DNA of 64,000 bases from Sutcliffiella tianshenii (GCF_016908565.1 NZ_JAFBED010000010.1:32895-96894), one strand, 5' to 3'; shown: positions 17,775 to 29,324, numbered from the stretch's first letter. Made by a program: numbers and translations. Notes: generated from the sequence alone by a model not told the origin.

Positions 17775-19187
17775 TTATTTCACGATATGGATCGGGCTAC
17801 CCATTGCTACTTCTGCAGCTTCCATTGTGATTTCTCCCAATGTTGGATGAGCATGGATGGTCATTGCGATATCTTCAGCTGTCATTCCAGCTTCGATGGC
17901 AAGTCCAAGTTCAGCAATCATATCTGATGCACTGGATCCAGCAATTTGGGCCCCAATGATCAAACCATCCTCTTTACGTGTCACTAGCTTCAAGAAGCCG
18001 TCAGTAGCGTTCAGTGCAAGTGCACGACCGTTTGCTGCAAATGGGAATTTGGCAGCCACTACTTCTAATCCTTCTTCTTTTGCTTGAGCTTCTGTATATC
18101 CTACAGACGCCAATTCAGGCTCAGAAAATACTACAGCAGGAATTCCAAGATAATCGATCTCAGCAGGGTGTCCAGCGATAGCTTCTGCAGCGATCTTACC
18201 TTCATAAGAAGCTTTATGAGCTAGCGGTGGTCCTTCAACGATATCACCGATTGCATAGATGTTAGAAACACTAGTGCGGCACTGCTTATCGATCTTGATA
18301 ACTCCACGGTCCGTCATTTCAACTCCAACCTGGTCAAGACCAAGTTCGTCAGTGTTAGGGCGACGGCCGACAGTAACCAATACGTAATCAGCGTCGATGG
18401 TTTGCTCTTCGCCTTTTACTTCGATTGTTACTTTTACTCCATCTTCCGTTTCTTCAACGCCTTTAGCCATCGCTTTTGTGAAGATCTCCACGTTTCCTTT
18501 TTTCTTCAGGTTACGTTTGACAAGTGAGCTCATTTGCTTTTCGAATCCAGCCAAGATCTCATCTGCAGCTTCAACAATCACAACTTCCGTTCCAAAGTTG
18601 GCATAAGCCGTTCCAAGCTCGGTACCGATGTAGCCTCCACCGATTACAACCAATTTCTTTGGAATATCCTTAAGTGCCAATGCACCCGTTGAATCAAGAA
18701 CACGTTTAGAGTACTTGAATGTCGGGATTTCAATAGGGCGGGAACCTGTCGCAATGATACAATTGTTGAATTTGTATGTTTGCGCAGAGTTTTCGTCCAT
18801 GATACGGACTGTGTTGCCGTCAACGAAATAAGCTTCACCGGATACAATGTCGACTTTATTCCCTTTTAAAAGGCCTTCTACTCCACCTGTAAGTTTTTTA
18901 ACAACTCCAGCTTTCCATTCCTGTACCTTTGTGAAGTCCACTGTCACGTTCTCAGCAGTGATTCCCATGTCATCAGAATGTTTAGCTGTTTCAAAGCGGT
19001 GTCCTGCAGAAATAAGAGCTTTGGAAGGGATACATCCTACGTTCAGACATACTCCTCCAAGTGTCCCTTTTTCTACGATTGTTACTTTTTGTCCAAGTTG
19101 AGCCGCGCGGATTGCAGCAACATATCCGCCAGGGCCCGAACCGATGACAAGCGTATCTACATCAATTGCGAAATCTCCTACTACCAT
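17775..19187 (-). CDS. pdhD: Dihydrolipoamide dehydrogenase (E3)
   Basis: FAD flavoprotein of 470 aa that reoxidises lipoyl groups of the pyruvate dehydrogenase complex and passes electrons to NAD+. Rossmann motif [19 protein letters not shown] near the N-terminus, redox disulfide [15 protein letters not shown] (about 44-58), NAD-binding [12 protein letters not shown] (about 185), and catalytic HAHPT near the C-terminus. Last gene of pdhABCD, 5 bp after pdhC, with GGAGGG before the ATG. Confidence 0.97.
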   Translation of the reverse strand: MVVGDFAIDVDTLVIGSGPGGYVAAIRAAQLGQKVTIVEKGTLGGVCLNVGCIPSKALISAGHRFETAKHSDDMGITAENVTVDFTKVQEWKAGVVKKLTGGVEGLLKGNKVDIVSGEAYFVDGNTVRIMDENSAQTYKFNNCIIATGSRPIEIPTFKYSKRVLDSTGALALKDIPKKLVVIGGGYIGTELGTAYANFGTEVVIVEAADEILAGFEKQMSSLVKRNLKKKGNVEIFTKAMAKGVEETEDGVKVTIEVKGEEQTIDADYVLVTVGRRPNTDELGLDQVGVEMTDRGVIKIDKQCRTSVSNIYAIGDIVEGPPLAHKASYEGKIAAEAIAGHPAEIDYLGIPAVVFSEPELASVGYTEAQAKEEGLEVVAAKFPFAANGRALALNATDGFLKLVTRKEDGLIIGAQIAGSSASDMIAELGLAIEAGMTAEDIAMTIHAHPTLGEITMEAAEVAMGSPIHIVK

Positions 19188-19192
19188 TTAAA

Positions 19193-20560
19193 TTAACCCT
19201 CCATTAACAATAATTGTGGATCGTTCAATAGACGCTTGATATGGTTAAGCGCATTTTGAGCAGTAGCGCCATCAATCATACGATGGTCAAAGCTTAGTGA
19301 TAATGCAAGAACAGGAGCCACTACAATTTCTCCGTCTTTCACTACAGGTTTTTCAGCGATGCGGCCGATACCCAAGATTGCAACTTCCGGGTGATTGATT
19401 ACTGGAGTGAACCATTGTCCACCAGCTGAACCAATGTTGGTGATTGTGCAAGAAGCGCCTTTCATTTCATCGGATGCCAATTTACCATCACGAGCCTTAC
19501 CGGCAAGTTCATTGATTTCATTGGAGATGGAGAAGATGGATTTTCTATCTGCATCTTTCACTACAGGAACTAGTAAGCCTTTTTCAGTATCTGCAGCAAT
19601 TCCGATGTTGTAATAGTGCTTGTGTACAATCTCGTCTGTAGCATCATCCAAAGATGTGTTAAGTACAGGGAACTCACGTAAAGCAGATGTAAGTGCTTTT
19701 ACTACGTATGGTAAGAATGTTAACTTAATACCTTTGTCCGCTGCAACATTTTTGAACTTTTTGCGGTGAGCAACAAGGTCGGTCACATCGATTTCATCCA
19801 TCAATGTAACGTGCGGAGCTGTATGTTTGGAGTTTACCATCGCTTTTGCAATCGCACGGCGCATTCCACTCATCTTCTCACGTGTTTCCGGATATTGACC
19901 AGCAGGGATTGCTTGCTTTTCTTTTTTAGCTTCTGTTTTAGCTTCTTCTTTTGCTGCCGGAGCTGCCTCAGTTGCAGTAGTTTCCTCTGCTTTTGCATTG
20001 CCTCCGCTTAAGAATGCATCGATATCGCTCTTTAGGACGCGGCCATTATCTCCGGAACCGGCTACCTGACGGATCTCAACGCCTTTTTCACGGGCATATT
20101 TACGTACAGAAGGCATAGCGATCACGCGTCTGTTTGGATCAACTTCCACTTGCTCCCCTGCGCCTGCGCCTGTTTCAGCTTTTGGCTCTTCTTTTGGAGC
20201 TTCTTCTTTTTTCACATCTTGACCAGCTTCAGCAGTTGCCTGAACTTGTCCTTCTGTTTTTTCATCTGCTTTTTCTTCGTCGCTTCCGTGATCGTCACCT
20301 TTGAACTTAAGGTCCTCATATCCTGGAGCGTCAAGCGTGATGATTGTTTGTCCAACAGTACAGACAGTGCCTTCTTCCACTTTCAATTCCGTTACTTTCC
20401 CTTTTACAGGAGATGGAATTTCTACGACCGCTTTATCATTTTGCACTTCACAAAGTACATCATCTTCTTCGATTTCGTCACCTGGTTTTACAAACCACTT
20501 TACGATTTCACCTTCATGGATACCTTCACCGATATCTGGCAGTTTAAATTCGAATGCCAC
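19193..20560 (-). CDS. pdhC: Dihydrolipoamide acetyltransferase (E2)
   Basis: Core of the pyruvate dehydrogenase complex, 455 aa. Domains in order: one lipoyl domain with the lipoyl lysine in QNDKAVVEI (about residue 43), a Glu/Ala/Lys/Pro-rich linker, an E3-binding domain ([18 protein letters not shown]), a second Ala/Glu-rich linker and the catalytic domain with SFDHRMIDG near the C-terminus. The start is a GTG at 20560 ([17 protein letters not shown]) with AGGAGG about 9 nt upstream; a TTG three codons earlier overlaps it. Confidence 0.96.
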   Translation of the reverse strand: MAFEFKLPDIGEGIHEGEIVKWFVKPGDEIEEDDVLCEVQNDKAVVEIPSPVKGKVTELKVEEGTVCTVGQTIITLDAPGYEDLKFKGDDHGSDEEKADEKTEGQVQATAEAGQDVKKEEAPKEEPKAETGAGAGEQVEVDPNRRVIAMPSVRKYAREKGVEIRQVAGSGDNGRVLKSDIDAFLSGGNAKAEETTATEAAPAAKEEAKTEAKKEKQAIPAGQYPETREKMSGMRRAIAKAMVNSKHTAPHVTLMDEIDVTDLVAHRKKFKNVAADKGIKLTFLPYVVKALTSALREFPVLNTSLDDATDEIVHKHYYNIGIAADTEKGLLVPVVKDADRKSIFSISNEINELAGKARDGKLASDEMKGASCTITNIGSAGGQWFTPVINHPEVAILGIGRIAEKPVVKDGEIVVAPVLALSLSFDHRMIDGATAQNALNHIKRLLNDPQLLLMEG

Positions 20561-20590
20561 AGTATTCAACCTCCTATTAATGTTAGCACT

Positions 20591-20632
20591 TTAGTTTATC
20601 GATAAAATGGAGAGCCCACTCTTGCAATGCAA
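20591..20632 (-). other. Possible 13-codon leader reading frame between pdhB and pdhC
   Basis: A fully consensus TAAGGAGG (20641-20648) sits 8 nt before TTG at 20632, which opens a 13-codon frame (MHCKSGLSILSIN) ending 31 bp before the pdhC start. No annotated gene uses this ribosome site. Coding status is uncertain. Confidence 0.3.
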
Positions 20633-20664
20633 AGAATGGACCTCCTTACCGATTGTTATATGAA

Positions 20665-21642
20665 TTAGAAGTTCAAGACTTTTTTCGCTGTTTCTAGAAC
20701 ATCTTTATGGTTTGGCAGCCATACGCTCTCAGCTTGAGAGAATGGGAATACAGTATCAGGAGCTGCAACGCGCAATACCGGTGCTTCAAGGCTAAGGATC
20801 GCACGGTCATTGATTTCAGCTACGATGCTTGCACCGATTCCTGCTTGTTTTTGTGCTTCTTGGACCACAATGGCACGGCCTGTTTTTTCAACAGATGCAA
20901 TGATTGTTTCGATATCCAAAGGACTGATTGTACGCAAGTCGATGACTTCTGCAGAAACGCCGTCTTTTTCAAGTTGTTCTGCAGCTTTTAAGCACTCATG
21001 TACCATCGCACCGTATGTGACCATTGTAATATCTGTGCCTTCGCGTTTAACGTCAGCTTTCCCGATTTCGATTGTGTACTCTTCTTCAGGTACCTCTTGA
21101 CGGAATGAACGGTATAATTTCATGTGCTCCAAGAAGATAACAGGATCGTTATCACGGATTGCGGAAATCAAAAGACCTTTCGCATCATAAGGTGTTGCAG
21201 GGATTATCACTTTAAGTCCAGGTTGTTGAGCAACCAGTCCTTCCAAGCTGTCTGCATGAAGCTCAGGTGTGTGAACTCCTCCACCGAATGGGGAACGGAT
21301 TGTCACTGGTGAATGCCAGCGTCCGCCAGTACGGTAACGCATACGTGCAAGTTGTCCACTTACGGAATCCATTACTTCATAAACGAAACCGAAGAATTGG
21401 ATTTCCATGACAGGACGGAATCCAGTTACACCAAGGCCGACAGCAAGACCACCAATACCTGACTCTGCAAGTGGCGTGTCAAATACACGGTCTTCCCCGA
21501 ATTCAGCTTGAAGGCCTTCTGTTGCACGGAAAACCCCACCGTTTTGACCGACGTCCTCACCGAAAAGCAAGACGTTTTCGTCGTTTTTCAATTCTGTGCG
21601 TAACGCATCAGTGATTGCCTGAATCATAGTCATTTGCGCCAT
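20665..21642 (-). CDS. pdhB: Pyruvate dehydrogenase E1 beta subunit
   Basis: A 325-aa subunit that forms the alpha2beta2 E1 with PdhA. N-terminal [34 protein letters not shown] (residues about 28-41), [19 protein letters not shown] and the transketolase C-terminal domain with [15 protein letters not shown]. Start codon ATG at 21642, 3 bp after pdhA. The 104-bp gap to pdhC carries an imperfect hairpin and an orphan ribosome site. Confidence 0.97.
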   Translation of the reverse strand: MAQMTMIQAITDALRTELKNDENVLLFGEDVGQNGGVFRATEGLQAEFGEDRVFDTPLAESGIGGLAVGLGVTGFRPVMEIQFFGFVYEVMDSVSGQLARMRYRTGGRWHSPVTIRSPFGGGVHTPELHADSLEGLVAQQPGLKVIIPATPYDAKGLLISAIRDNDPVIFLEHMKLYRSFRQEVPEEEYTIEIGKADVKREGTDITMVTYGAMVHECLKAAEQLEKDGVSAEVIDLRTISPLDIETIIASVEKTGRAIVVQEAQKQAGIGASIVAEINDRAILSLEAPVLRVAAPDTVFPFSQAESVWLPNHKDVLETAKKVLNF

Positions 21643-21645
21643 GGC

Positions 21646-22761
<1,116 letters not shown>

Positions 22762-22971
22762 CTACGTCACCTCTTCCTTTCTATTAAGAGAACTGATTGA
22801 TACATAGTTTACATACAAAATTAGGGTGCCCAAAAAATTACTTAAAAAGACATTTTTCTGCATCCCACACAAAATTGTACTATTTCTCTTCATGATGATT
22901 CCCAATATGAAATCAGTCTGCATGAATAATCATCTGTATTAATTCTACATTTAAATATATTAATACAACTT

Positions 22972-22985
22972 TTGAACAAGTTCAA
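22972..22985. promoter_or_regulatory. Palindrome at the pdh transcription start
   Basis: TTGAAC-AA-GTTCAA, perfect 6-bp arms, directly abutting the -10 box and covering the predicted start point; a possible operator of unknown regulator. Confidence 0.4.
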
Positions 22986-23014
22986 GTATACATCCAAGCA
23001 GATTATTCCGTCAA
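22985..23014 (-). promoter_or_regulatory. Sigma-A promoter of the pdh operon
   Basis: Minus strand TTGACG (23009-23014), 18-nt spacer, TATACT (22985-22990). It predicts a pdhA leader of about 215 nt. The rest of the 565-bp gap 22762-23326 is AT-rich and shows no gene. Confidence 0.72.
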
Positions 23015-23281
23015 TCTCTTTGCATTCATTGATATTTGACTAAAATTATACTTAATGCCATTTCACCGATCGCCAAACTGTACTAATACAATTTCACTTC
23101 CTGTATCATATAGCCTGATCAACCTGATTCTCAAGTTATACTATCATAACAAAAAAGTGTACACTAACCCTTTCCCTTTCTCCTATAAACATAACCATCC
23201 AAACCATTTTGACTATTTTAAAATATATTTGTCTGCCATTGTTATAAGACAATACTTATTTATTGTCATCATTTTCGCCAT

Positions 23282-23321
23282 AAAAAAAGATCGGCCCTGT
23301 TTTAATGGGCCGATCTTTTAT
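23282..23321 (-). terminator. Terminator of ykyA
   Basis: AAAAGATCGGCCC/GGGCCGATCTTTT stem, T-run on the minus strand. Confidence 0.9.
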
Positions 23322-23326
23322 TCTAA

Positions 23327-23992
23327 TTAGTTTTTGTATTCGACATTCAATCCGGCATTTTTATAAAAAGAGAATTTCGCTTCATTATATTGCTCTGTAA
23401 ATTCATTGAATGCTTGATTGGATTCTTTGATCTTAACAAGCAGTTCATTGATTTTATTGATTTGCAGTTGCAGTTCTTCCAATGTCAGATCCTCTTTTTG
23501 GAAAAGGGCATAAAGCTCCTTGTCCAATTGAATGGCTTCCATATAATGACCCGATAGAGTCATATATGCTTCATATCGTTTTTCCATTAACTGATACAAG
23601 CTTTGCGCTTCTTTTTTCAGATCCTCGTCATCCAAGGATTCAATGGAAGTTTTCACCTCTTCAAACTGCTCTCTTGCCGCTTCGATACTTTCTTTTTCAG
23701 CCATCATGGCCTCTTCTCTTTTTTCCACTAAAGAGGAGCCTTCTTGTGCAAGTTTGACAATTTGATCGAATTCTTTCATCCCAAGCGTGATGATTTCATC
23801 ATAGATTTGTTTTTCCTTCTGCTCAAGGTCCAATAAAGGAGCTTGCTGCGCTTCAAAGCTTTCTTCCAGGTCCACTACTTTTTCAAGTGTCTCAAATATC
23901 TCCTGCTCCGGCGTTTCTCCATTGATACAGCCCGTTAATAGCAGTGAACTTGCCAAAGTAAGAGATGCAACTGTTCTTTTCCAATGACGCAA
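23327..23992 (-). CDS. ykyA: YkyA-like cell-wall-binding lipoprotein
   Basis: A 221-aa predicted lipoprotein anchored outside the membrane. Signal RHWKRTVASLTLASSLLLTG then lipobox Cys. The mature protein is almost entirely charged helix, a coiled coil (for example VDLEESFEAQQAPLLDLEQK). I chose the TTG at 23992, since GGGGG lies 7 nt upstream; longer ATG starts would place extra residues before the signal. Located between pdhA and def as in B. subtilis. Role unknown. Confidence 0.87.
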   Translation of the reverse strand: MRHWKRTVASLTLASSLLLTGCINGETPEQEIFETLEKVVDLEESFEAQQAPLLDLEQKEKQIYDEIITLGMKEFDQIVKLAQEGSSLVEKREEAMMAEKESIEAAREQFEEVKTSIESLDDEDLKKEAQSLYQLMEKRYEAYMTLSGHYMEAIQLDKELYALFQKEDLTLEELQLQINKINELLVKIKESNQAFNEFTEQYNEAKFSFYKNAGLNVEYKN

Positions 23993-24243
23993 TTTAAATC
24001 CCCCTATCATTTCTTCCACTTTAACTATAAAATTTATCGCGTATTTTGACAACATCTATTTGAAAACTATGTAAGAATAACGTAAATAATCCAATTCCAT
24101 TATATAATATATGTATTACCCAGTAGAAGCATTAATGCCCCTTCCTTTCATTTCCCATGCGGTAGCTTTTTCTGTTAAAATAATTTAATTAATGATTGAA
24201 TATGATATATGAATCAGTTTTTTCGAATGGAGTGTTCTTTTAT

Positions 24244-24798
24244 ATGTTAACGACAAATGAAATCATCAGGGAAGGCCATCCTACACTAAGAATGGCAGCG
24301 AAGGAAGTGGATCTGCCACCTACACAAGAAGAAAAAGACACGTTAAATGAGATGTTGCAGTACTTGATAAATAGTCAGGATCCAGAAACAGCAATGAAAT
24401 ACAACCTTAGACCAGGGGTTGGACTTGCCGCTCCTCAAATCAACGTGCCAAAAAGGATGATTGCCGTCCATATTGCCGATGAAACAGGCAAACAGCACAG
24501 CTACGCCCTGCTTAATCCAAAGATAGTCAGCCATTCAGTGGAAAAAAGTTATTTGACTACCGGGGAAGGATGCTTATCTGTTGATAGGGAGGTAGCTGGT
24601 TTCGTTCCGAGGTATGCAAGAGTGACAGTCAAGGCAACAACCGTTCAAGGAGAGCAAGTGAAGCTTCGACTGAAAGGTCTTGTAGCGATCGTGTTCCAGC
24701 ATGAAATCGATCACTTGAACGGTGTGATGTTTTATGACCACATCAATAAACAGGATCCATTTCATATTCCTGAAAACGCAGTGGCCATTGAACGATAA
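24244..24798 (+). CDS. def: Peptide deformylase
   Basis: Type 2 (Gram-positive) metalloenzyme of 184 aa that removes the formyl group from nascent proteins at the ribosome. The three family motifs are intact: GVGLAAPQ (about 57-64), EGCLSV (about 108-113) and QHEIDHLNG (about 152-160), with the Cys and both His metal ligands. Start ATG at 24244 ([16 protein letters not shown]); the frame is open further upstream without a ribosome site. Corresponds to B. subtilis ykrB/defB. Confidence 0.96.
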   Translation: MLTTNEIIREGHPTLRMAAKEVDLPPTQEEKDTLNEMLQYLINSQDPETAMKYNLRPGVGLAAPQINVPKRMIAVHIADETGKQHSYALLNPKIVSHSVEKSYLTTGEGCLSVDREVAGFVPRYARVTVKATTVQGEQVKLRLKGLVAIVFQHEIDHLNGVMFYDHINKQDPFHIPENAVAIER

Positions 24799-24830
24799 AA
24801 AAGGTGAATCCATGGGATTCACCTTTTTTC
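24797..24830. terminator. Bidirectional terminator
   Basis: AAAGGTGAATC/GATTCACCTTT stem between convergent def and ykrA. Confidence 0.92.
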
Positions 24831-24831
24831 T

Positions 24832-25614
24832 TTATATAAGTCCAACAGATTCCAGACCGTTTTTGATGCCGTCCTTTGAGACATCTGTGGTCACCTTGTC
24901 GGCAACCTTCAACAAGTCGGAATGTGCATTGCCCATTGCAATCCCAGTACCGACGTATTCAAGCATTTCCAGGTCATTCAATCCGTCTCCAAAAGCAAAG
25001 ACATTTTCCTTCTTGAATGGCAGGCGTTCGAGCATGCGCTGGATACCGATTGCTTTTGAACCACCCTTTGGCAGGATGTCTGTTGAATAGGAATGCCAGC
25101 GTATAAAATGAAAATCCTTATACGCATCAAGATATGTTTGCTGGTCTTTCTCCTCTATGAACAGAAGCGCCTGGTAGATTTCCGTTTCATCAAGAAAGCC
25201 GGGATGAATCTCCGGATGCGTAAACTTCAAGCTTCCCATGCTTTCATGGATGAATGGATGGTCTCCCACGTTCGCTTTCATTGTTTCATGATTTAAATAC
25301 ACAAGGGGATGCTGTTGTTTTTCGGCATATTTCCGAAGGATCTGCATCTTCTCCACGTTTAGGGGATTCTTATAGATGACCTCTCCTTCAAAGACTACAT
25401 ATTGTCCGTTAAAGCTTACAAACGAATCTATATCCAGCTCCTCCCTGAGGTCCTCAAACATGAATGGTGCCCTTCCTGTTGCGATTGCCACATATACACC
25501 GTTCTTTTTCAATTTTACGATAGCTTCCTTTGTTGAAGCAGGAATTTCTTTATCATGGTCAAGCAATGTTCCATCTATATCAAAAAATACGATTTTCTTG
25601 TTGTCATCCATCAT
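24832..25614 (-). CDS. ykrA: HAD-superfamily Cof-type phosphatase YkrA
   Basis: A 260-aa type IIB HAD hydrolase, cytosolic. Motif I FFDIDGTLLDHD (nucleophile Asp), motif II IATGRAP, motif III Lys in PKGGSKAIGIQ and motif IV FGDGLNDLEML are all present. Substrate probably a sugar phosphate or flavin nucleotide, unknown. AAAGGTGG lies 6 nt before the first of two ATGs. Confidence 0.92.
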   Translation of the reverse strand: MMDDNKKIVFFDIDGTLLDHDKEIPASTKEAIVKLKKNGVYVAIATGRAPFMFEDLREELDIDSFVSFNGQYVVFEGEVIYKNPLNVEKMQILRKYAEKQQHPLVYLNHETMKANVGDHPFIHESMGSLKFTHPEIHPGFLDETEIYQALLFIEEKDQQTYLDAYKDFHFIRWHSYSTDILPKGGSKAIGIQRMLERLPFKKENVFAFGDGLNDLEMLEYVGTGIAMGNAHSDLLKVADKVTTDVSKDGIKNGLESVGLI

Positions 25615-25631
25615 TTGAAACCACCTTTGAT

Positions 25632-26531
25632 TTAAGCAACTATTTTGTTGGCCAATTTTTGTTTTTTCGTTTGATACGACGATAAGTATACACCACTGAA
25701 TATCAGAACTAAACCTATAAGCATCGAGAGGCTGATATGCTCATCCAGCAAGAGGCTTCCCCATAGCATAGCGGTGATCGGTACGATATAGGTGACAAGG
25801 GAAGCAAATTCGGCACTGCCCTCTTTTACCATATAATAATAAAGTAGATAAGCGATCCCCGATCCGAATACTCCAAGCCCGACTAAGGAAAAAAGTGTGG
25901 AAATACTCGTTATCCCCAAAAAGGCTTCCGGTTGAAAAATCAGTGCGAAAAAGCCTGAGACCATCCCTGCCAGCCCAAGAGTACTAAAGGAAATTATTGT
26001 GATAGGAACATTTTTCAGATGCTTTCTGCTCAGGTGCGCCCCGAATCCATAGCAGATTGTGGCACCGAGCATCGTCCCGACTCCCATAAGACTATTATTG
26101 AATAACTTTACAATATTGAGGTCCAAAAGAACAAGAATGCCGAAAAAACCGACTCCTACACCAAGCCACTGAGTTTTTTTCATTTTACTTGAAAAAAGGG
26201 AAAATCCAATCAAGATCGTCCATATCGGGGTGGTGGCATTTACAACAGAAGCCAAACTGCTGCTGATGGACATCTCGCTCACTGCGATAAGAGCCCACGG
26301 AAGAGCATTATTTAATATGGCGATTAAAAGTAATGGTATCCACGGGAGGTTTTTTAGAAGCCTTAAGTTCCCTTGGAAGAAAAGCAGGATGAACAATGTC
26401 CCCACACCGAATATACATCTCCAGAAAACCACACCCCACACTCCCAAGTCACCGACAAGCAATTTAATAAAAAGAAAAGACATGCCCCAAATAAGGCTTA
26501 ATGTTAATAATGCCAAGTACAATCGCTTCAT
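25632..26531 (-). CDS. EamA/DMT family transporter
   Basis: Ten-helix drug/metabolite transporter of 299 aa with two EamA repeats: LSLIWGMSFLFIKLLV in the first helix and the second repeat beginning near GTMLGATICYGFGAHLSRKH. Substrate unknown. The start ATG at 26531 lies 8 nt after AAGGTGG; a GTG 4 codons earlier is inside that site. A cre-like sequence lies about 60 bp upstream. Confidence 0.9.
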   Translation of the reverse strand: MKRLYLALLTLSLIWGMSFLFIKLLVGDLGVWGVVFWRCIFGVGTLFILLFFQGNLRLLKNLPWIPLLLIAILNNALPWALIAVSEMSISSSLASVVNATTPIWTILIGFSLFSSKMKKTQWLGVGVGFFGILVLLDLNIVKLFNNSLMGVGTMLGATICYGFGAHLSRKHLKNVPITIISFSTLGLAGMVSGFFALIFQPEAFLGITSISTLFSLVGLGVFGSGIAYLLYYYMVKEGSAEFASLVTYIVPITAMLWGSLLLDEHISLSMLIGLVLIFSGVYLSSYQTKKQKLANKIVA

Positions 26532-26592
26532 TTTACTTACCACCTTGTTTTCTTAGGGTAACGAAATAATAGTTTACAATTAACCTACATGA

Positions 26593-26607
26593 GGAAAGCG
26601 TTTACTG
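26593..26607. promoter_or_regulatory. cre-like element upstream of the DMT transporter
   Basis: AGGAAAGCGTTTACT matches the cre consensus with one mismatch at a defined position. Weak alone. Confidence 0.35.
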
Positions 26608-26872
26608 TCAATAAGTTTTTCCACCCATTAATGCTAGTGAAACTGATTGCAATATAAAGATAAATAGCCAAGCTTATTCCCAAGTCAGCAAAGATATGAT
26701 AGGCTAAAGTCAATACGATTTATCTTAAATAATGAGCTTATATGCCTCTGACTGTTATTGGCCATTCCTTGGATAAAATAAAGTACATTTTTCCTAATAA
26801 CTAATTGTCCCGATTGTGCATACTAACATTACTACAAACAGACAAACCTTGATAACAAGGAGTGAGGCGCAA

Positions 26873-26944
26873 ATGCTTAGAAGGCTTCGAAAAAGAATAA
26901 TGCGACGAATGAACAACTTCCTTAAAAGAAAAACGATAGCATAA
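26873..26944 (+). CDS. Putative 23-aa arginine-rich peptide
   Basis: An ATG 9 nt after AAGGAGTGAGG opens a 23-codon frame, MLRRLRKRIMRRMNNFLKRK plus TIA: 11 of 23 residues are Arg or Lys and the rest mostly hydrophobic, giving an amphipathic cationic helix. A 10-bp hairpin (26960-26983) follows. I recognise no family. It sits in a 900-bp gap between the divergent DMT transporter and rpoY. The ribosome site is the main support. Confidence 0.45.
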   Translation: MLRRLRKRIMRRMNNFLKRKTIA

Positions 26945-26959
26945 GAAGTTTTGATCAAT

Positions 26960-26983
26960 GAGTCCTTCATTTTTGAGGGGCTC
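26960..26983 (+). terminator. Stem-loop after the arginine-rich peptide frame
   Basis: GAGTCCTTCA/TGAGGGGCTC, 10 bp with G-T pairs and a TTTT loop; only a weak T-tract follows. Confidence 0.45.
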
Positions 26984-27055
26984 TTACATATATGTAGGGA
27001 GAATTAATTTTACAAGACCAGTTCCTCTAACTATAATAAGAATAAATACAGTGCT

Positions 27056-27088
27056 GACAGCCATGAATGCATGGTCTTTTTTTATACA
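27056..27088 (+). terminator. Terminator-like hairpin
   Basis: GCCATG-aatg-CATGGT followed by T7 at 27077-27083. It lies in the gap before rpoY and would end a transcript coming from 26.9 kb. Confidence 0.55.
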
Positions 27089-27270
27089 TAATCAGTCCCG
27101 GACTTTTAATTTTTTGCCATTTGGAGAAAATAGAATGTAAACTCGCATGAAACACATGAAATATCCTACTGTTTCGTATATAATATAGGATATTAATGGC
27201 TTTCATGCCAAAGTACGGCTATGATATGAATCGAGAAAGCATTGATTATTAGCGCGTTGTCTTTTTGTAA

Positions 27271-27336
27271 GGTTGCCTAAGGCATAGATGAATCGCACAA
27301 AACGGAGAGTCGTCGGACACTTCTGCCTATGCAGCC
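27271..27336 (+). promoter_or_regulatory. Structured leader upstream of rpoY-rnjA
   Basis: GGTTGC-CTA-AGGCA (27271-27284) pairs with TGCCT-AT-GCAGCC (27324-27336), an 11-bp helix with one internal loop closing a 39-nt apical region. It lies about 100 nt before rpoY. No known riboswitch was recognised. Confidence 0.45.
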
Positions 27337-27437
27337 AAACATAAAATAACTATAGATATACCTTCACTTTCCTCTTCTGCTTGCATCATTGACAGGGTAC
27401 GGAAGTTTGGAGGAGAAATTTTTAAGGAGAGATTAAA

Positions 27438-27647
27438 ATGATATTTAAAGTGTATTACCAGGAGAATATTGCAGAAGCACCGGTAAGGGAGAATACCGAA
27501 TCATTGTATGTAGAAGCTTCTGCTGTTTTTGAGGTGCGCAGGAAATTAAAGGACAAACCATACAATATCGAGTTCATCCAGCCAGTGGACGGGGCTTTTT
27601 ATGAGTATGAAAAACAATCTGAAAACTTTAAAGTATTGGAGATATGA
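27438..27647 (+). CDS. rpoY: RNA polymerase epsilon subunit
   Basis: Small RNAP subunit (YkzG, 69 aa) found in Firmicutes; binds the core enzyme near the beta' jaw. The sequence [20 protein letters not shown] and [20 protein letters not shown] match the family. AAGGAGAG precedes the ATG. It is 6 bp upstream of rnjA, the conserved arrangement. Confidence 0.95.
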   Translation: MIFKVYYQENIAEAPVRENTESLYVEASAVFEVRRKLKDKPYNIEFIQPVDGAFYEYEKQSENFKVLEI

Positions 27648-27653
27648 TAGAAA

Positions 27654-29321
27654 ATGAAATTTGTAAAAAATAATCAAGCAGCGGTTTTCGCTTTAGGAGG
27701 ACTAGGTGAGATCGGGAAAAACACCTACGCAGTCCAATTCCAGGATGAAATCATTCTTATCGACGCTGGAATCAAATTCCCTGAAGACGAATTATTAGGA
27801 ATCGACTATGTTATTCCTGACTACACATACCTGGTTAAAAACCAAGAAAAGATCAAAGGGCTTTTCGTCACCCATGGTCACGAAGATCACATCGGCGGTA
27901 TTCCTTACCTTCTGCGTGAAGTGGATATTCCCATCTACGGAGGTAAACTTGCACTAGGATTGATCAAAAACAAATTGGAAGAGCACGGTCTGCTTCGTAA
28001 AGCGAAGCTTATAGAAATCCAAGAGGATGACATCATCAAGTTCCGTAAGACATCTGTCACTTTCTTCCGCACAACACACAGTATTCCTGACTCATACGGA
28101 GTGGTCGTTAAAACCCCTCAAGGGAACATCGTGCATACAGGAGATTTCAAATTCGACTTCACCCCTGTAGGTGAGCCGGCAAACTTGACGAAAATGGCCG
28201 AAATCGGGAAAGAAGGAGTACTTTGCCTACTTTCTGACAGCACAAACAGTGAAATTCCTGATTTCACGATGTCTGAACGCCGCGTTGGCGAAAGCATCCA
28301 GGATATCTTCCGTAAAGTGGATGGCCGCGTCATTTTCGCAACATTCGCATCTAACATTCACCGTTTGCAGCAAGTAGTGGAAGCTGCTGTCGCTCATGGA
28401 AGAAAAGTTGCAGTATTTGGACGCAGTATGGAGGCGGCAATCAATATCGGTCAAGAATTGGGCTATATCCGCGCACCAAAGGATACGTTCATCGATACGC
28501 ACCAGATCAACCGTATGCCTGCAAACAAAGTGACGATCCTATGTACAGGAAGCCAAGGGGAACCGATGGCAGCACTTTCCAGGATCGCAAACGGCACACA
28601 CCGTCAAATCCAGATCATCCCTGGTGATACAGTTGTATTCTCTTCTTCACCGATCCCTGGTAACACATTGAGTGTAAACCGTACAATCAATATGTTATTC
28701 CGTGCCGGTGCTGATGTCATCCACGGTTCATTAAGTGATATCCATACTTCCGGTCACGGTGGGCAACAGGAACAAAAGCTTATGCTTCGTTTAATCAAGC
28801 CTAAGTATTTCATGCCGATCCACGGTGAGTATCGTATGCAGATCACTCATAAACAACTTGCGATCGATTGCGGTGTTGCGGAGGAGAATTGCTTTATCAT
28901 GGATAATGGTGAAGTATTGGCACTTTCCGAAACAGAAGCTTCAGTAGCAGGTAAGATCCCTTCCGGCAATGTATACATTGATGGAAACGGTATCGGGGAC
29001 ATCGGAAATATCGTATTGCGCGACCGTCGCATTCTTTCTGAAGAAGGACTTGTTGTGGTAGTAGTAAGCATCAATATGAAAGACTTCAAGATTGCATCTG
29101 GTCCCGATATCATTTCCCGTGGATTTGTATATATGAGAGAATCCGGTGACCTGATTAATGATGCACAATCCTTGATCACAAAGCACCTGACCAAAACAAT
29201 GGAGCGTCGCACTACGCAATGGTCTGAGATTAAAAATGAAATCACAGATACCCTTGCTCCGTTCCTTTATGAAAAAACAAAACGCCGTCCAATGATCCTA
29301 CCGATCATTATGGAAGTTTGA
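27654..29321 (+). CDS. rnjA: Ribonuclease J1
   Basis: A 555-aa 5'-3' exo- and endoribonuclease, central to mRNA decay and 16S rRNA maturation in Bacillus. Metallo-beta-lactamase motif [11 protein letters not shown] at about residues 72-82, further metal ligands in VHTGDFKFD, the beta-CASP domain with [12 protein letters not shown] near 283-294, and [10 protein letters not shown] and MPIHGEYRM near 365-395. Cotranscribed with rpoY. Also linked to GapA through SR1P, encoded upstream in this window. Confidence 0.97.
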   Translation: MKFVKNNQAAVFALGGLGEIGKNTYAVQFQDEIILIDAGIKFPEDELLGIDYVIPDYTYLVKNQEKIKGLFVTHGHEDHIGGIPYLLREVDIPIYGGKLALGLIKNKLEEHGLLRKAKLIEIQEDDIIKFRKTSVTFFRTTHSIPDSYGVVVKTPQGNIVHTGDFKFDFTPVGEPANLTKMAEIGKEGVLCLLSDSTNSEIPDFTMSERRVGESIQDIFRKVDGRVIFATFASNIHRLQQVVEAAVAHGRKVAVFGRSMEAAINIGQELGYIRAPKDTFIDTHQINRMPANKVTILCTGSQGEPMAALSRIANGTHRQIQIIPGDTVVFSSSPIPGNTLSVNRTINMLFRAGADVIHGSLSDIHTSGHGGQQEQKLMLRLIKPKYFMPIHGEYRMQITHKQLAIDCGVAEENCFIMDNGEVLALSETEASVAGKIPSGNVYIDGNGIGDIGNIVLRDRRILSEEGLVVVVVSINMKDFKIASGPDIISRGFVYMRESGDLINDAQSLITKHLTKTMERRTTQWSEIKNEITDTLAPFLYEKTKRRPMILPIIMEV

Positions 29322-29324
29322 TTT

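Noticed and set aside
20150..20605. Plus-strand frames opposite pdhC
   Set aside because: Cys/Phe/Ser-rich shadows of the Ala/Glu/Lys linker codons; no ribosome site.
26958..27140. 60-aa frame in the gap before rpoY
   Set aside because: No ribosome site, crosses a terminator-like hairpin, composition not protein-like.
27389..27394. TTGACA as a -35 box for rpoY
   Set aside because: No -10 at 16-18 nt; that interval is the ribosome-site region.
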